Program-made: the position numbers and the translations under genes
Shown here: positions 53,390 through 64,000 of the stretch, piece after piece
Position numbering within the stretch: position 1 is the first letter of the stretch
Layout: each line of letters starts with the position of its first letter
Notes under the pieces: model-generated
What the model was told of the DNA's origin: nothing
Seen by the model: only the letters and a program-made list of their open reading frames with translations
Database searches by the model: none
Source of the DNA: Physella acuta
Taxonomy: Eukaryota > Mollusca > Gastropoda > Physidae
NCBI RefSeq assembly: GCF_028476545.1
Contig: NW_026731790.1
Location: forward strand, 797,501 to 861,500
Direction: 5' to 3'
Length of the DNA stretch: 64,000 nt

Positions 53390-53600
53390 GCGAAAACAAA
53401 CATCCAATGGTCAATCACTTGTGGTCAAATAACAGTGTATCACATTTGTTGACTAACGGTTTATAAAAATCATTTCACTGGCAGGATATCGGCACTAGGT
53501 GTTTGAACTGGTTCTAAAATTAAATGTTATGTCTAAGCTAAGTTTTCCTAAACTGTACGAACAAAGTGTGAAAATCGCCTTCGAATCATGAATGTTTTAA
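53390..53600 (+). repeat. Module K copy 3
   Basis: TCAATCACTTGTGGTCAAAT, AACAGTGTATCACATTTGTT, TTTCACTGGCAGGATATCGG and GAAAATCGCCTTCGAATC align with 11650-11860. It is followed by a T-run (about 53675-53704) and then the beta hairpin at 54187, the same order as at 11.6-12.5 kb. Confidence 0.6.
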
Positions 53601-53672
53601 ATATTTTGTTCCTACATCTACACTGGAAAAAAGAATAGGAAAAAATCGTCGCCTTACAAACCCTGCTCTTTT

Positions 53673-53708
<36 letters not shown>

Positions 53709-54179
53709 AATCAGATACTCTGATAGAAATAGTAAAGTAGAAGAATTAAAGAGAAAAATAAAATTAAGTTAACGATACTGCGAGATTCAGGTTAGTGCGT
53801 GTATGTGCAGGGTGTCTCTTTTTGTACTACTGCACATGTGCAGTTACTTTGTGTATAACAATGGTCGTCAAGTATCTACATAATATTAGCATAAAATGTA
53901 TGGTTGCGTACTGAAACGCAAAAAGAACATTGAAGACATTTGGAACAATCATCTGCAATGCAACACTGTTTAATCTAAATAATTACAATGCTATATATTA
54001 ATGAGTTAATAAGTATATTGTTTTAATATGTACAAACTTTTTAAAAATAATAAAATATAAAACGTCATAAAAAACACTATAATTTTTCTTTTGGAAATAA
54101 AAAAGAAAATTTCAAGATGTATAATTATGTCTTATTAATATATATTTCTCTTATTTCTTCCTTTTTAATACAATTTTAC

Positions 54180-54430
54180 ATTCTTAGGTAGCACCCCTTG
54201 GATTCTTTCCATAGTAAAAATGGGAAGTAACTACCACCGTGTCTATTTCTTTTTTTTTTTTTTGTGGACCTTATGCAGCACTGGTATCTGACATGTGCGA
54301 TATTGCGAAATTGTTGCAACACAATAACATCTTATTGTACAAAATATACTTAAGTGCAAAAGGTTTGCAAAGATTGTTTTACTACGCTGATATGATCTGA
54401 GACCTTTAATGTGTAGAATTATTGTCATGC
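54180..54430 (+). repeat. Beta hairpin module and following block
   Basis: TTTACATTCTTAG precedes GTAGCACCCCTTGG and ATGGGAAGTAACTACCACCG (54187-54232). The frame from the ATG (Met-Gly-Ser-Asn-Tyr-His-Arg-Val-Tyr) is the longest of the beta copies but runs into a T-run. The following TGCGATATTGCGAAATTGTT and GCAAAGATTGTTTTACTACG resemble 17575-17810. Confidence 0.5.
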
Positions 54431-54711
54431 CAATTTTAATGGAGACATAGTCAAGTGCTTCGGTTAGACCTATTTTTATGACTGGACATTTTACGTACTA
54501 TTTTTCTGGTTGTAGATTTTACTCAAATACTTTGTTTATTAGACTTTGGTGAACACATGTATAGATGTTTTTCCCTTTGTTTATTCATATATTTAATCCA
54601 CATTTAGAGTCTCCAAACCCAACAGAGACAAGCCATATAACACTATTAACAGATATCTTAAGATTTTATTGAAATAGGTTCGGCAGGGCAATTTATTGTC
54701 TAACATAGACA

Positions 54712-56207
54712 TGTCTAGAAGGTAAAGGCAGGAACCCATGACATTAATGATCAGGAGGAAGTGGCGGTGGGTGGATCACACATTTAGAAAGTCTCACAAA
54801 CATGTGACATGACAGTCACTCGGGTGGAGCACACATTTAGAAAGTCTCACACACATGTGACATGACAGTCACTCGGGTGGAGCACACATTTAGAAAGTCT
54901 CACACACATGTGACATGACAGTCACTCGGGTGGAGCACACATTTAGAAAGTCTCACACACATGTGACATGACAGTCACTCGGGTGGAGCACACATTTAGA
55001 AAGTCTCACACACATGTGACATGACAGTCACTCGGGTGGAGCACACATTTAGAAAGTCTCACACACATGTGACATGACAGTCACTTGGGTGGAGCACACA
55101 TTTAGAAAGTCTCACACACATGTGACATGACAGTCACTCGGGTGGAGCACACATTTAGAAAGTCTCACACACATGTGACATGACAGTCACTCGGGTGGAC
55201 CACACATTTAGAAAGTCTCACACACATGTGACATGACAGTCACTCGGGTGGAGCACACATTTAGAAAGTCTCACACACATGTGACATGACAGTCACTCGG
55301 GTGGAGCACACATTTAGAAAGTCTCACACACATGTGACATGACAGTCACTCGGGTGGACCACACATTTAGAAAGTCTCACACACATGTGACATGACAGTC
55401 ACTCGGGTGGAGCACACATTTAGAAAGTCTCACACACATGTGACATGACAGTCACTCGGGTGGACCACACATTTAGAAAGTCTCACACACATGTGACATG
55501 ACAGTCACTCGGGTGGAGCACACATTTAGAAAGTCTCACACACATGTGACATGACAGTCACTCGGGTGGACCACACATTTAGAAAGTCTCACACACATTT
55601 GACATGACAGTCACTCGGGTGGAGCACACATTTAGAAAGTCTCACACACATGTGACATGACAGTCACTCGGGTGGAGCACACATTTAGAAAGTCTCACAC
55701 ACATGTGACATGACAGTCACTCGGGTGGAGCACACATTTAGAAAGTCTCACACACATGTGACATGACAGTCACTCGGGTGGAGCACACATTTAGAAAGTC
55801 TCACACACATGTGACATGACAGTCACTCGGGTGGAGCACACATTTAGAAAGTCTCACACACATGTGACATGACAGTCACTCGGGTGGAGCACACATTTAG
55901 AAAGTCTCACACACATGTGACATGACAGTCATTCGGGTGGAGCACACATTTAGAAAGTCTCACACACATGTGACATGACAGTCACTCGGGTGGAGAACAC
56001 ATTTAGAAAGTCTCACACACATGTGACACGACAGTCACTCGGGTGGAGCACACATTTAGAAAGTCTCACACACATGTGACATGACAGTCACTCGGGTGGA
56101 GCACACATTTAGAAAGTCTCACACACATGTGACATGACAGTCACTCGGGTGGAGCACACATTTAGAAAGTCTCACACACATGTGACATGACAGTCACTTG
56201 GGTGCCA
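54712..56207. repeat. 53-bp minisatellite, about 27 copies
   Basis: Unit GCACACATTTAGAAAGTCTC, ACACACATGTGACATGACAG, TCACTCGGGTGGA. Units are almost identical (GCACAC/ACCACA and TCACTCGG/TCACTTGG variants recur), so the array is young or homogenised. The first 60 bp (TAGAAGGTAAAGGCAGGAAC) are a non-repeated seed also found at 3387. Confidence 0.95.
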
Positions 56208-56464
56208 CGAACAATTTAAACCGAATAACGAAACTATGTATTAAAATATGATGGTACAAAAGTATAAACATGCCAAACAAAATACATATTTCTTTATCAG
56301 TTTTTTTTGTTTCCTTATTCCAATTTTTTCATTAAAAATTAATAAAATTCAAACCTCTTAGATATTTTACAAATTATTGTTTAGACGTTTAAACTTAGAC
56401 TATTAAAATGTTAGATTAATTGTATTGCGGAAATTATTATAAACTCTAGATATTCTTTTTTTGT

Positions 56465-56828
56465 GTGTAGGCTATTGAACAAAGACTATGGAAGCAAATC
56501 TAGAAAGAAAAGCAGGCTGAAATCTGAGTTAATGAACTGTTTGGTGCATAACCAGTTGACACTTATACTTAATCTCTTCCCACATTAAACTTAAGAACGA
56601 AGATGAAGGATTATATAACACCTTACAAGAGGGTAGGAATAGAGGGCGCAAATATATTTTTATAAGGGTGCTGAAGTAAAAATAATTGTTAGGATAAAGT
56701 GCGATATTGCTTTATAGTTTTAGATGAGTTTAACATTGATAATAAACTACAATGCCTTACCTATAATTGAATAATAAATACCGGCCGGAGATAGCAATTA
56801 CATATTCGTAACCCCCATCCCACACACA
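56465..56828 (+). repeat. Single arm related to the 44.6-45.5 kb foldback
   Basis: TAGAAAGAAAAGCAGGCTGA, GCATAACCAGTTGACACTTA, ACAAGAGGGTAGGAATAGAG and TTATAAGGGTGCTGAAGTAA match 45110-45420 in the same orientation. No second arm follows. Confidence 0.7.
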
Positions 56829-57720
56829 ATTAATTTAAATTTACAAAAAAAATTACCAAAACTATACAGAAAATTAGCGAAACGTAACAGGCAATTATAA
56901 ATCTGAATTATTACGGGTCGATAAGTTACGCAGTTGGTATAGCTAATGTGTTTATATAGCATGAAAAAAGACCACAACAAATTACCTTTTTAGCATACAT
57001 AAATTCAATTCTAATTCGCAATAAATGATAATATCCATTTAAAAAACAACATATAAATATTTACATTTATCAGGGAAATGTTTTACTATACATAAACAGC
57101 TCACCATTATTTATTTTTACATGTTGCCTCCCTTGAAAACAAAGATTTGTTGTAATGGGAGGTAAAAGTAATAGGTCGACATGTTGCAGTCCTCGGTGTG
57201 TATGTTACAAACCTTGGCTCGTTAAAGTAGACTAAAATAACATGGTGCTAACATACTTCGAACACACTTCTGAGGTCGTCACATCCGTGTCGTTAATAAA
57301 ACTACAGAAATGCATTGTTTACATTTAGGGCATTGAGTCAAATACAGACGATTGGTGTAGGTTAAGCTTCCATGAACAGAATCACAGTTCAATGTCTATT
57401 CTACATTACAGGCACCTAACAATGTAACGTTACCAAGATGGTCTCCGTATGGACTGGACCACACAAAACATAAGTCAATGTCACTGGAAAGTGTCGTTAC
57501 AGCTGAGAAGCGATACAGAAATCTAAACTAAAAAGTAGAACGTTCTTATCAGAGATCTGGTAAATCAGATGCACTGGCATAACTGTGTGCTATTGCTGAT
57601 TCTTAATTTAGTTAAACATAATTTTATTAAACATTTAACTATAATTTGCGTAAAACTATGATTTGATTCTATCATCTCTAGTTTAAAGTAGATCTTTAAA
57701 TCTTACATTTAAAATTGTTC
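56829..57720 (+). repeat. Composite-family copy A9
   Basis: Matches 45500-46020 in its first part and 2830-3260 in its second (TAAGTCAATGTCACTGGAAA, AAGCGATACAGAAATCTAAA, ATCAGAGATCTGGTAAATCA), with an alpha hairpin at 57122-57165. The 3' block reads VLTYFEHTSEVVTSVS and then I-K-L-Q-K-C-I-V-Y-I before a stop at the same place as in 22128. Confidence 0.65.
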
Positions 57721-58514
57721 AATAATTCTGATATGACCAATGAAGCTTTAATAGAAGACGTCAATAAATGCAATTAGATGAATGATGTTCTAGTCTGAAT
57801 TTGAATGATGTAGTAAACTAGTCAGTGCTGGCAGTTGCCTAGGGCGCTATAAAAATATATAGAGCGGCGCAATAGTGTGTGATAGCGATTAGTAAAAATA
57901 CGTATTCATAAATAGCTTAGATTATATTATATAAACTATTGGCTGGGTAATATACACAGAAGGAGCGATCGATTTCGGCGACCTGGGTGAAATATCAATT
58001 TTGCGCCCCCACCACAAATTAGGCCTAAATAATTAAAGTGAAAACGCCCCCCCCCCCATTCAGCAGCCGCTCATTTGAATGGATCGTGGCGCTTTTTACC
58101 AATCACTTTGTTTTTTTTTATTTTGGTGTCACACAATTGATGTAGAATGCAATTAAATATGTCCGTAATGCCACGTACTAGACTAATTTCTTTACTTCGA
58201 CTGTATGTAATTCAGTAATGAGCTTTTTAAATTATTATCAACCACATTTGACGCTCCTTTTGGGTATTTATTTATTTTTATTTTTTTAATTGAGAAATGT
58301 AAAAACAAAAGCATTCCCTCAAAATAAATTAAAACTCAAAATGCAAGCAATGACATCTTTTCGGTGTAGTTGTGTAGATTTTCAAACCACCCCAAAATTA
58401 TTTGAGCAGGTGGAATCATATGGAAAATTCAATAATTAATATTGTTATTAATCGAAAATGCTGGCAACATCATGGGAAGCAGTTAATTGTATTCGTGTCA
58501 ACTTAGTTTCTATT
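57721..58514. other. No gene; possible decayed transposon
   Basis: CAGTGCTGGCAGTTGCCTAG at about 57824 and GGGCGCTATAAAAATATA look like the start of another hAT-type non-autonomous element, and a poly-C at 58047-58057 lies inside it. No matching right end was found. Confidence 0.3.
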
Positions 58515-58590
58515 TCTTTCAGCTCAGGAATTAACGCCGCTGTTCGTTTTCAGGAGATTTAAAGATGCCCAGAAATATATTCTTTCAAAT
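58515..58590 (-). mobile_element. Small hAT transposase fragment, related to 40462-41345
   Basis: CAGCTCAGGAATTAACGCCG, CTGTTCGTTTTCAGGAGATT and AAAGATGCCCAGAA match 40988-41040 (CAGCTCAGGGAAAATAACGC, CGAAGTTCGTTTTCAAGAAA). It is an antisense scrap of the same coding region. Confidence 0.55.
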
Positions 58591-58849
58591 GTTATTTATT
58601 TCACATTCAGATTCACATGCCACATTCTGATTACAATTTGAAGCAGATAACACATTGTCAAACTTGTGTTTGAAACAATATAAAAGTACAGAAGAAGTTT
58701 AAGGATAGACACCACGGATATAATTGTTTTATTTTATTTAACATGTTTTAGTGTGGTTAATAGATTTATGTGTAACTAGTTGTTAACCAATAGACAACAA
58801 TAATATATAGCAGCCAATAGTAGTACTTGTTTCCATGGAAACCACGAAA

Positions 58850-59410
58850 ATGTTATTGTTTTATGAAACGATGATTAGTTAGCACAATGTAGAGACAGTG
58901 TTAAGTAGAAAACGAGAACTGTTGATGACGTCATAGATTTGCTGTGGTGGTGGTGTTTGAGAAAGTTTATTCGGAATAAACATTCGGAATATTTTTTTTT
59001 TCTATGGAGATCGTCTCTTCTTATATACGCCTGATACAGCGTGTGGAATCAACATAAAAGCTCAAATTCAATAATATAATACATTTCTGTATGTACACAT
59101 CAATTCGACTCCTATCGTAACTACGCCATAACATATGTATTGCAGCTTTGTGTTTCTCTACCGATGTCTTGAGCACACAAAAGGAACATGTGGTGCGTGT
59201 TGGGCTATGGAACATGTGTAAGTGTATTGCAAGTTGTATGAATATCTGCAAGGCATGGGGGAGGGGTTGATCTATAACATTTGTGTTGTATCCTCCCCTC
59301 CCGGACACTATACATTGTCACGAAAAGCCAACCCCACTCCACCCCCTTATTTAATACAACGTAAAACTTCATAATGCAACACACTTATCATTGCTATTTA
59401 CTAGAATAGT
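58850..59410. mobile_element. Non-autonomous element, paired with 63240-63545
   Basis: ATGAAACGATGATTAGTTAG, GAACTGTTGATGACGTCATA, TACATTGTCACGAAAAGCCA and CCCACTCCACCCCCTTAT recur in order at 63.2-63.5 kb. TTGTCACGAAAAGCCA near C-runs also resembles the interior of the 26158 MITE. Frames at 59021 and 59369 are shadows. Confidence 0.55.
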
Positions 59411-59689
59411 TATAGCAATCGCAAAATAACGACTGCAATTCAGTTTACTAACATTAACTGTAAGTGCGACGTTACACTTTCTAACTCCCCTCATCCACCC
59501 TACTTTGACACGTCTCACTATTCCACCCCCAACCCCCAACACCCCTCGCTCCTCACCCAACCCGAAAATGTGTCCCGTCTTGGTTGGATCACCATATGCG
59601 TTGCTAAGTATAAAGATGGTTTTAGCGTTGTACATTTATTTGAAAAATGTTTTGTAATCAAAATATATATTTCTATTATGTTAAGTATT

Positions 59690-60055
59690 GTCATGATGCA
59701 AACTTAACTATATTTAGAAGATAGGAAACCAGTTAAAGAAATACAAGAAATACAATCAATCGAATTCCCCCGACCAATTAAAAACGAACTGACGTGGTCA
59801 CGTGTGACGGTCAACTGATCAATCAAAGCGTAATGGCAGTTGGTGGTTCGAACGTGTAGTAAACAGTTGGACATTATATTGTTAGGGGATTGTAAGTAGT
59901 GGTTGATTTGCTAGATTTGAGAGTACATAGTAAATATTTTATTCAAATAGAAAATCAGAGGCAGTCAGTAGAATTACAGTGTAGGACAGTAGAGTTAGAA
60001 TTATGAATACATTGTTCATGCAGACATTAAATAAACTTTAAAATTCAAAATGTGT
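59690..60055 (+). promoter_or_regulatory. Promoter-like conserved block (copy 3 of 3) and downstream tail
   Basis: CCGACCAATTAAAAACGAAC, CGTGGTCACGTGTGACGGTC, GATCAATCAAAGCGTAATGG and GTAGTAAACAGTTGGACATT, as at 4085. The tail continues GGACAGTAGAGTTAGAATTA and GAATACATTGTTCATGCAG, which is the uninterrupted version of the site that received the element at 9447. Confidence 0.4.
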
Positions 60056-60095
60056 CAAGTGTTTTTTTTTTTTTTTTGTTTTTTTTTACCATTTT

Positions 60096-60775
60096 TACTT
60101 TTTCGTATATACGAAGTATAGAGAAAGTATTGTAAACGTTAAAAAAAATGGAGATTTTTACAAATCTCGACGTTTTACACCTCACTGATACGGAAAAACA
60201 TAATTTTGCAATCTTGTCCGTATGTCTATGTGTCTGTGTGTGTGTATGTGTGTCTGTGTGTAAACACGATTACTTGAGTACCGTTACAGCTAGGTTGATG
60301 ACATTTCATTTATAAGTATTTATCAAAATCGTAGATCTGTATCAACTTTTGAACGATTTCCGATAACCGGAAGTGGTGCTTTTTCTACTTTGAATTTTTC
60401 AAAAGCCTATAACTTGAGTACTATTTCAGATAGATAAATGAAATTTCACATGTACGTAAAAGATCTAATTCTCTACCTTTTGTCAAATTTTGAGTAATTT
60501 CCGTTGACCGGAAGTACTAATGTACGCTATTTCAAATTTCTCAAAAAACTATTGTAAATTTATAAAGTACTAATAATATCCCGCACTATTATGCACATTT
60601 TATTAGGCGTTCGTTTGGTGTGCAATTCTTTTTTTTTACGAGATTCCATTCTATTATACAAAGTTTAAGTAATTAAAAATGGATTACAAATATTGTCCAT
60701 GTCCTGAGTTACCATCACTCGTAGTTTTATATTAGCATATCCGAGAAAGTTTAGGGGAGATCACTCCCAGTTTAT
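60096..60775 (+). mobile_element. Palindrome-ended family Z, copy 5 (complete-looking)
   Basis: TACTTTTTCGTATATACGAA and GTATAGAGAAAGTATTG at the left, ATCTCGACGTTTTACACCTC and a (TG)n tract inside, TTTAGGGGAGATCACTCCCA at the right. Colinear with 32159-32785. Confidence 0.7.
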
Positions 60776-60832
60776 TTGATGTTCGAAACTATGTACATAA
60801 TTTGATGTTGATGTAAAGTAAAGTTTCGCTTT

Positions 60833-61046
60833 TTTTAAGCCTGACGGTCTATGGGGCAAGTGAAGTTGAGTTCACGGTTTCTGTGACCTTTCAACACTCT
60901 GGTCAGCCGCTTTTCCTTTCCCTAACGTGAGTTAGGTACCCATGAGAGTTGGGTGGACTCAGGGACGGTCTACTGACTTGAACCCGGATTCGAACTCGAG
61001 ACTTTCGGGTTAGCAGTCCAGCTCTCTACCGGTAGACCACTCCGTC
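60833..61046 (-). mobile_element. tRNA-derived SINE
   Basis: Read on the minus strand it starts GACGGAGTGGTCTACCGGTA (A box TGGTCTACCGG) with a B box GAGTTCGAATCCGGG, then a conserved body (GTCCCTGAGTCCACCCAACT, GGGTACCTAACTCACGTTAG) and a unique tail ending near GACGGTCTATGGGGC on the + strand. It is the best preserved SINE here; six + strand relatives are embedded in the composite family. SINE superfamily not assigned. Confidence 0.8.
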
Positions 61047-61739
61047 TTTTTATTTTAAAACAACTTAAACAACTTGTATATACACCCAAGAATCAGACGA
61101 CAAAGTTCTAAATAATTGGAATTATCACAACTTGTAAAATGTTGTATTTAAAATCGTAAAGTGTTTATAAATTATAATTTATTTAGTATAAATTATACTC
61201 CTAAAGCTTGAAGAAAATAGTCATTATTTTCTTTTTTTTTATTATATTTAGTTTAAATTAGATAAATTATACTTTATGATTTTTCTTGTCAATTCTTTTC
61301 TTTAATATGATAAAATAATTTTAAAATAATTTTAAGAACTGTAGTTTAAAGTTTTTTCCCATGTTAGCTAAAATCTATTATAAAGACAGTAGCTCGAACA
61401 ATAAGTATTAAAAAAACCAACAACGCAGTATAACTCTCAATTTAACAAGCGTTAAGTTATATGTATGTACAATTTCAGTAATTGTATGCTAATTTTTGGA
61501 TGTGCATGTAGTCTCAGTTTATAATTAAAGAATATTTGAAACCAGTGATAGTAATAGTATACATAACTTATGTTATAAATAACTTACATTAAATAATGTA
61601 TACATAATATAAACAAGACACGTGTATGTTACTGTTAAACATAGGTAGATGCAGCGTAATGTATATACTACAAACATATTTTATTTATAACTCTTGTATT
61701 ACTTAATGTACAGGTAATTAACAGCTTTATTTCTATTCA
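61047..61739. other. AT-rich, no feature recognised
   Basis: Dense stops in all frames and no match to other repeats. If the exon proposed at 61741 is real this is intron. Confidence 0.35.
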
Positions 61740-61740
61740 G

Positions 61741-61818
61741 ATGCCGCCTCATCGTCAGGTGCTAGGGGTGAGGATCATCGCGACAAGATTTGGATAAAGC
61801 ACGAAAATCTTTAATAAA
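61741..61818 (+). CDS. Possible short terminal exon
   Basis: GCTTTATTTCTATTCAG is a strong acceptor match. Behind it a GC-richer stretch reads AASSSGARGEDHRDKIWIKH and E-N-L before TAA (61812-61814), overlapped by AATAAA (61813-61818). Highly charged, unlike the surroundings. Upstream exons are not seen and the product is unrecognised. It could be chance. Confidence 0.25.
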
Positions 61819-62028
61819 ATGCTTTTTATTTACTTATGAATAAGAAATATCTCGATTAACACCACATAAAATTGTAGCCTTTATATATGTCCGTGTCAAA
61901 CTAAATAATTCATATATTGTAACCGTTATATTTCAGTAATATTGATTGTAATACATTTAGATTAATAGAAGAAGCACATACATGAGAGTGGATGTTCGAA
62001 ATGGATTATCTGGTAAAGATTTGTTTAT

Positions 62029-62268
62029 TTATGTTTTGTCGTCAGCGTATATGTAACAAATTGAATTGTCTGGTTTAAGAATGTTGAAGATTTCATTGTA
62101 ACAGAGGGCATAGTCAGGGTGCTTGTCCTTGAGATGTTGTTCTGTATCGTTATTTGTTAGGCAGTATCCGCACTGACAGACAGAGGTGTCCAGTGTTTCT
62201 ACCAGACTTTCTCCGGAGGGGGGACGGGGGGGGGGCACTTGAAATTTTCGGGGGAAGGGGGCGGTCAA
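62029..62268 (-). pseudogene. Cys/His-containing reading frame, origin unknown
   Basis: The credible part is LVETLDTSVCQCGYCLTNND, then TEQHLKDKHPDYALC, followed by N-E-I-F-N-I-L-K-P-D-N. C-x-C-x2-C and H-x4-H spacing could be a single zinc finger. The N-terminal third is translated G-run. The GT-rich + strand up to 63000 (CA-rich on the minus strand) resembles LINE coding composition, so a LINE ORF1 fragment is one option. Confidence 0.25.
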
Positions 62269-63239
62269 CTTTTTTGGGGGGAGGGGGGGCAGTCACTAGT
62301 AAAAGTGTATGTTTACTTTATAAATTTAATCTCGTTCGGGGGGGGGGCGGACTCTGGAGGTGTATGTGTGCTTACCCACGTGGTCCTTGCTTGTCTGTCT
62401 GCTTTTGATCAAATTATTGCAGTGATGGTATTTTGTGGTTTAAAATTGGCTGTGTGTTTTCCTAGTGTTAAACGTTGGTGGCTTGGATTGATGCGATGGC
62501 AGCTCCAAGTTGTTGCTTGGTTTGTTAAGTGTTAGGTGGGATTGTTGTAGTGGTATCTACAGTTGTTTTGGCCGTTTTTATATCTTGCTTTTTGAGGCGT
62601 GATTAAACTATTGTCTACTTGTTTTGGCCTCATAGCTGTCTGTGGTTGTGTATCTTTTGGACTAGGCACATCTTACTTCGGTTTGCTAGTAGTTGTTGTC
62701 GTTATGTGGTGTTACTTTTGTGGCTTGTGGTGTCGGGTTTTGTCGTGCTTACGTCCCATTTTTTTTGCTGACGTTGTAAGTTGTGCTGTAGTGGTTACTT
62801 ATTGAGGTGTATTTTGATTTTGCTGCATTGGTTTTTCAAGTGTTGTCAAGATGAGCAGTGTTGGCAGTTTTCTTTCTTACATATGTTCTTATTAGAAGAT
62901 CTATTATGTTTGCTATGTTATATAATTGTATTTAGTAAGGGATTCTTTGTATTGCATGTTCCTTTTTACTTTCTCGTATACGGCGTAAAGAGCAACAATT
63001 TTAATTGTGCACACAAATGTAATGACAGCTATGCATATCTATATTTTATCGGATATAGAACACAATAGATGTATATTCATCGTGAAAACACCTAAATGTA
63101 GATTTTGAAAAAAAAAACTTAAACAAGTTTATTTTAGAAAGCACTTATTGTTTGCACAAAGACATTCATACTGTTTTCGTGTATTTGGTATGGGGTATGC
63201 TCTGGGTGTATATAAAAGCTTGCTATTAAAAAAAAAGGG
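62269..63239. other. GT-rich stretch, no supported gene
   Basis: Strong strand asymmetry (G and T on +) to about 62880. The + strand frames are Cys/Val/Leu/Phe-rich products of this bias. Minus-strand peptides are basic and polar but broken. CTTTCTCGTATACGGC at 62970 is a scrap of the family Z left end. Confidence 0.35.
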
Positions 63240-63545
63240 GGGTTTGTTATATAAAACGATGATTACATAGTACAATAGAGAGATAGGGTTAAAGGGAGAA
63301 CGGGAACTGTTTATGACCAGATAGACTTATGATTATTATAGGGAATGTGTAAAGTAGTATTGTAAGTTGTAAGAATATCTTCTGGGAAGGTAGTGGGGGG
63401 AAGTAATCCATTTATGACACCTGAGTTGTTCCCCCTTCCCCGTCCCTAACGTCATACATTGTCACGAAAAGCCAACCCTGTTCCACCCCCTTTTTGATAT
63501 GTTACACTTCAAAATAAACATTCTTATTATTGCTGCTTTACGTAA
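63240..63545. mobile_element. Non-autonomous element, paired with 58850-59410
   Basis: TATAAAACGATGATTACATA, GGGAACTGTTTATGACC, TACATTGTCACGAAAAGCCA, CCTGTTCCACCCCC match the 58.9-59.4 kb copy. Its right edge coincides with the point where LINE homology stops. Confidence 0.5.
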
Positions 63546-63976
63546 TCCCCTGCTAGCATTATTTTATGATCTTTGTATTCTGTGGTTATGTTTTCTGTAG
63601 ATTTCTGTAGAAGTGTTTCTGTTCTTGTTTTTTTTTTTTTTGTTGGTGCGTATATGTTGATGATCGTGTATTTTGATGTGTTGTCTTTAAATGTGGCACT
63701 TGTAAATCTGTCATGTGTGTCTGTTTTCATGTTTTCTAGTTTGTATGTGTTGTTTGTGCAAAGTACACTGTTTCCCCTGATGTGCTGCCCTGTACTATGT
63801 ATTGATTGTTTAATTCCCAGTTTGTTGCAAAATGTCTGTGCTTGTTCTAATGTGTTAAAATGTATCTCTTGTAATAGCAAGATGTCGATATTATGTTTAT
63901 GAATGACATTAATGAGAGCCGGGGTTTTATCACCGGTTCCCCTAATGTTTAAAGTAACTAATGTGTGTAAACCCAT
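63546..63976 (-). pseudogene. LINE ORF2 start: APE-type endonuclease, 3' part missing
   Basis: The minus-strand frame opens at ATG 63976-63974 with MGLHTLVTLNIRGTGDKTPA. Visible endonuclease landmarks are the Asn of L-N-I-R-G, the Glu of L-L-L-Q-E, Y-A-P in IINIYAPTKKKK and L-A-G-D, where G-D-F-N is expected. About 140 residues remain. Homology ends at the A-G-D motif where the 63240 element begins. The reverse transcriptase is not found. The LINE's own upstream part lies beyond the window. Confidence 0.75.
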
Positions 63977-64000
63977 GGTTAGTTATGTTCATTTTATTTG

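Noticed and set aside
54772-56207. 53-bp array as a repeat-spacer (CRISPR-like) structure
   Set aside because: The whole 53-bp unit is conserved, so there are no variable spacers.
62599-63068. Membrane-protein-like + strand frames
   Set aside because: Hydrophobicity follows from the GT-rich strand bias. No conserved motif, and the bias is that of an antisense LINE-like coding strand.

Overview
The window is eukaryotic DNA from an animal, most likely a lophotrochozoan and probably a mollusc (inference). It is AT-rich and gene-poor, with splice-acceptor-like tracts, a LINE endonuclease, several hAT families, a FLYWCH/MULE transposon, tRNA- and U2-snRNA-derived sequence, and a C1q-domain remnant of a kind that is abundant in molluscs. 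There are no operons, prophages or CRISPR arrays.

The only long intact reading frame is at 35068-37452 (794 codons, intronless). It encodes an mTERF-like, probably mitochondrial, protein built from six near-identical 119-120-residue units. It ends at a TGA that sits exactly where the repeat carries Arg. The same frame runs on for 103 codons of mTERF-like sequence, and a further 83 codons follow in the +1 frame, so the 3' end is either decayed or polymorphic. About 290 bp upstream lies a young palindromic retroelement, 32892-34774: two LTRs in inverted orientation enclosing an inverted 22-bp minisatellite, with TATAT on both sides.

Both flanks (about 0.4-25 kb and 45.6-60 kb) are filled by degenerate copies of one composite family. 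All copies I can orient lie on the + strand, which points to decayed tandem or segmental duplication rather than transposition. Its modules are: a promoter-like block with an E-box; an acceptor-like T-tract+AG followed by a conserved 46-bp hairpin that contains ATGGGAAGTAAC (Met-Gly-Ser-Asn); a second block whose reading frame is partly conserved (Y-F-E-H-T-S-E-V-V-T-S-V-S); and a captured SINE fragment. I do not recognise the protein.

Everything else is mobile or tandem sequence. It includes hAT-like elements (termini CAGGGGTCGGCAACC, CAGAGGCGTAGCGACC and others, several with exact 8-bp target duplications), two degenerate hAT transposase fragments, an internally deleted MULE, a 553-bp TIR element, a 900-bp foldback palindrome, a family with palindromic ends (CTTTCTCGTATA), a LINE endonuclease start at the right edge, a tRNA-derived SINE, three U2 snRNA-derived fragments, many (TA)n arrays and minisatellites with units of 12, 16, 19, 22, 29, 33, 45 and 53 bp. 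A compact 86-nt hairpin at 28426-28511 is a miRNA-precursor-like candidate. Coordinates of degenerate repeats are approximate to a few tens of bases.
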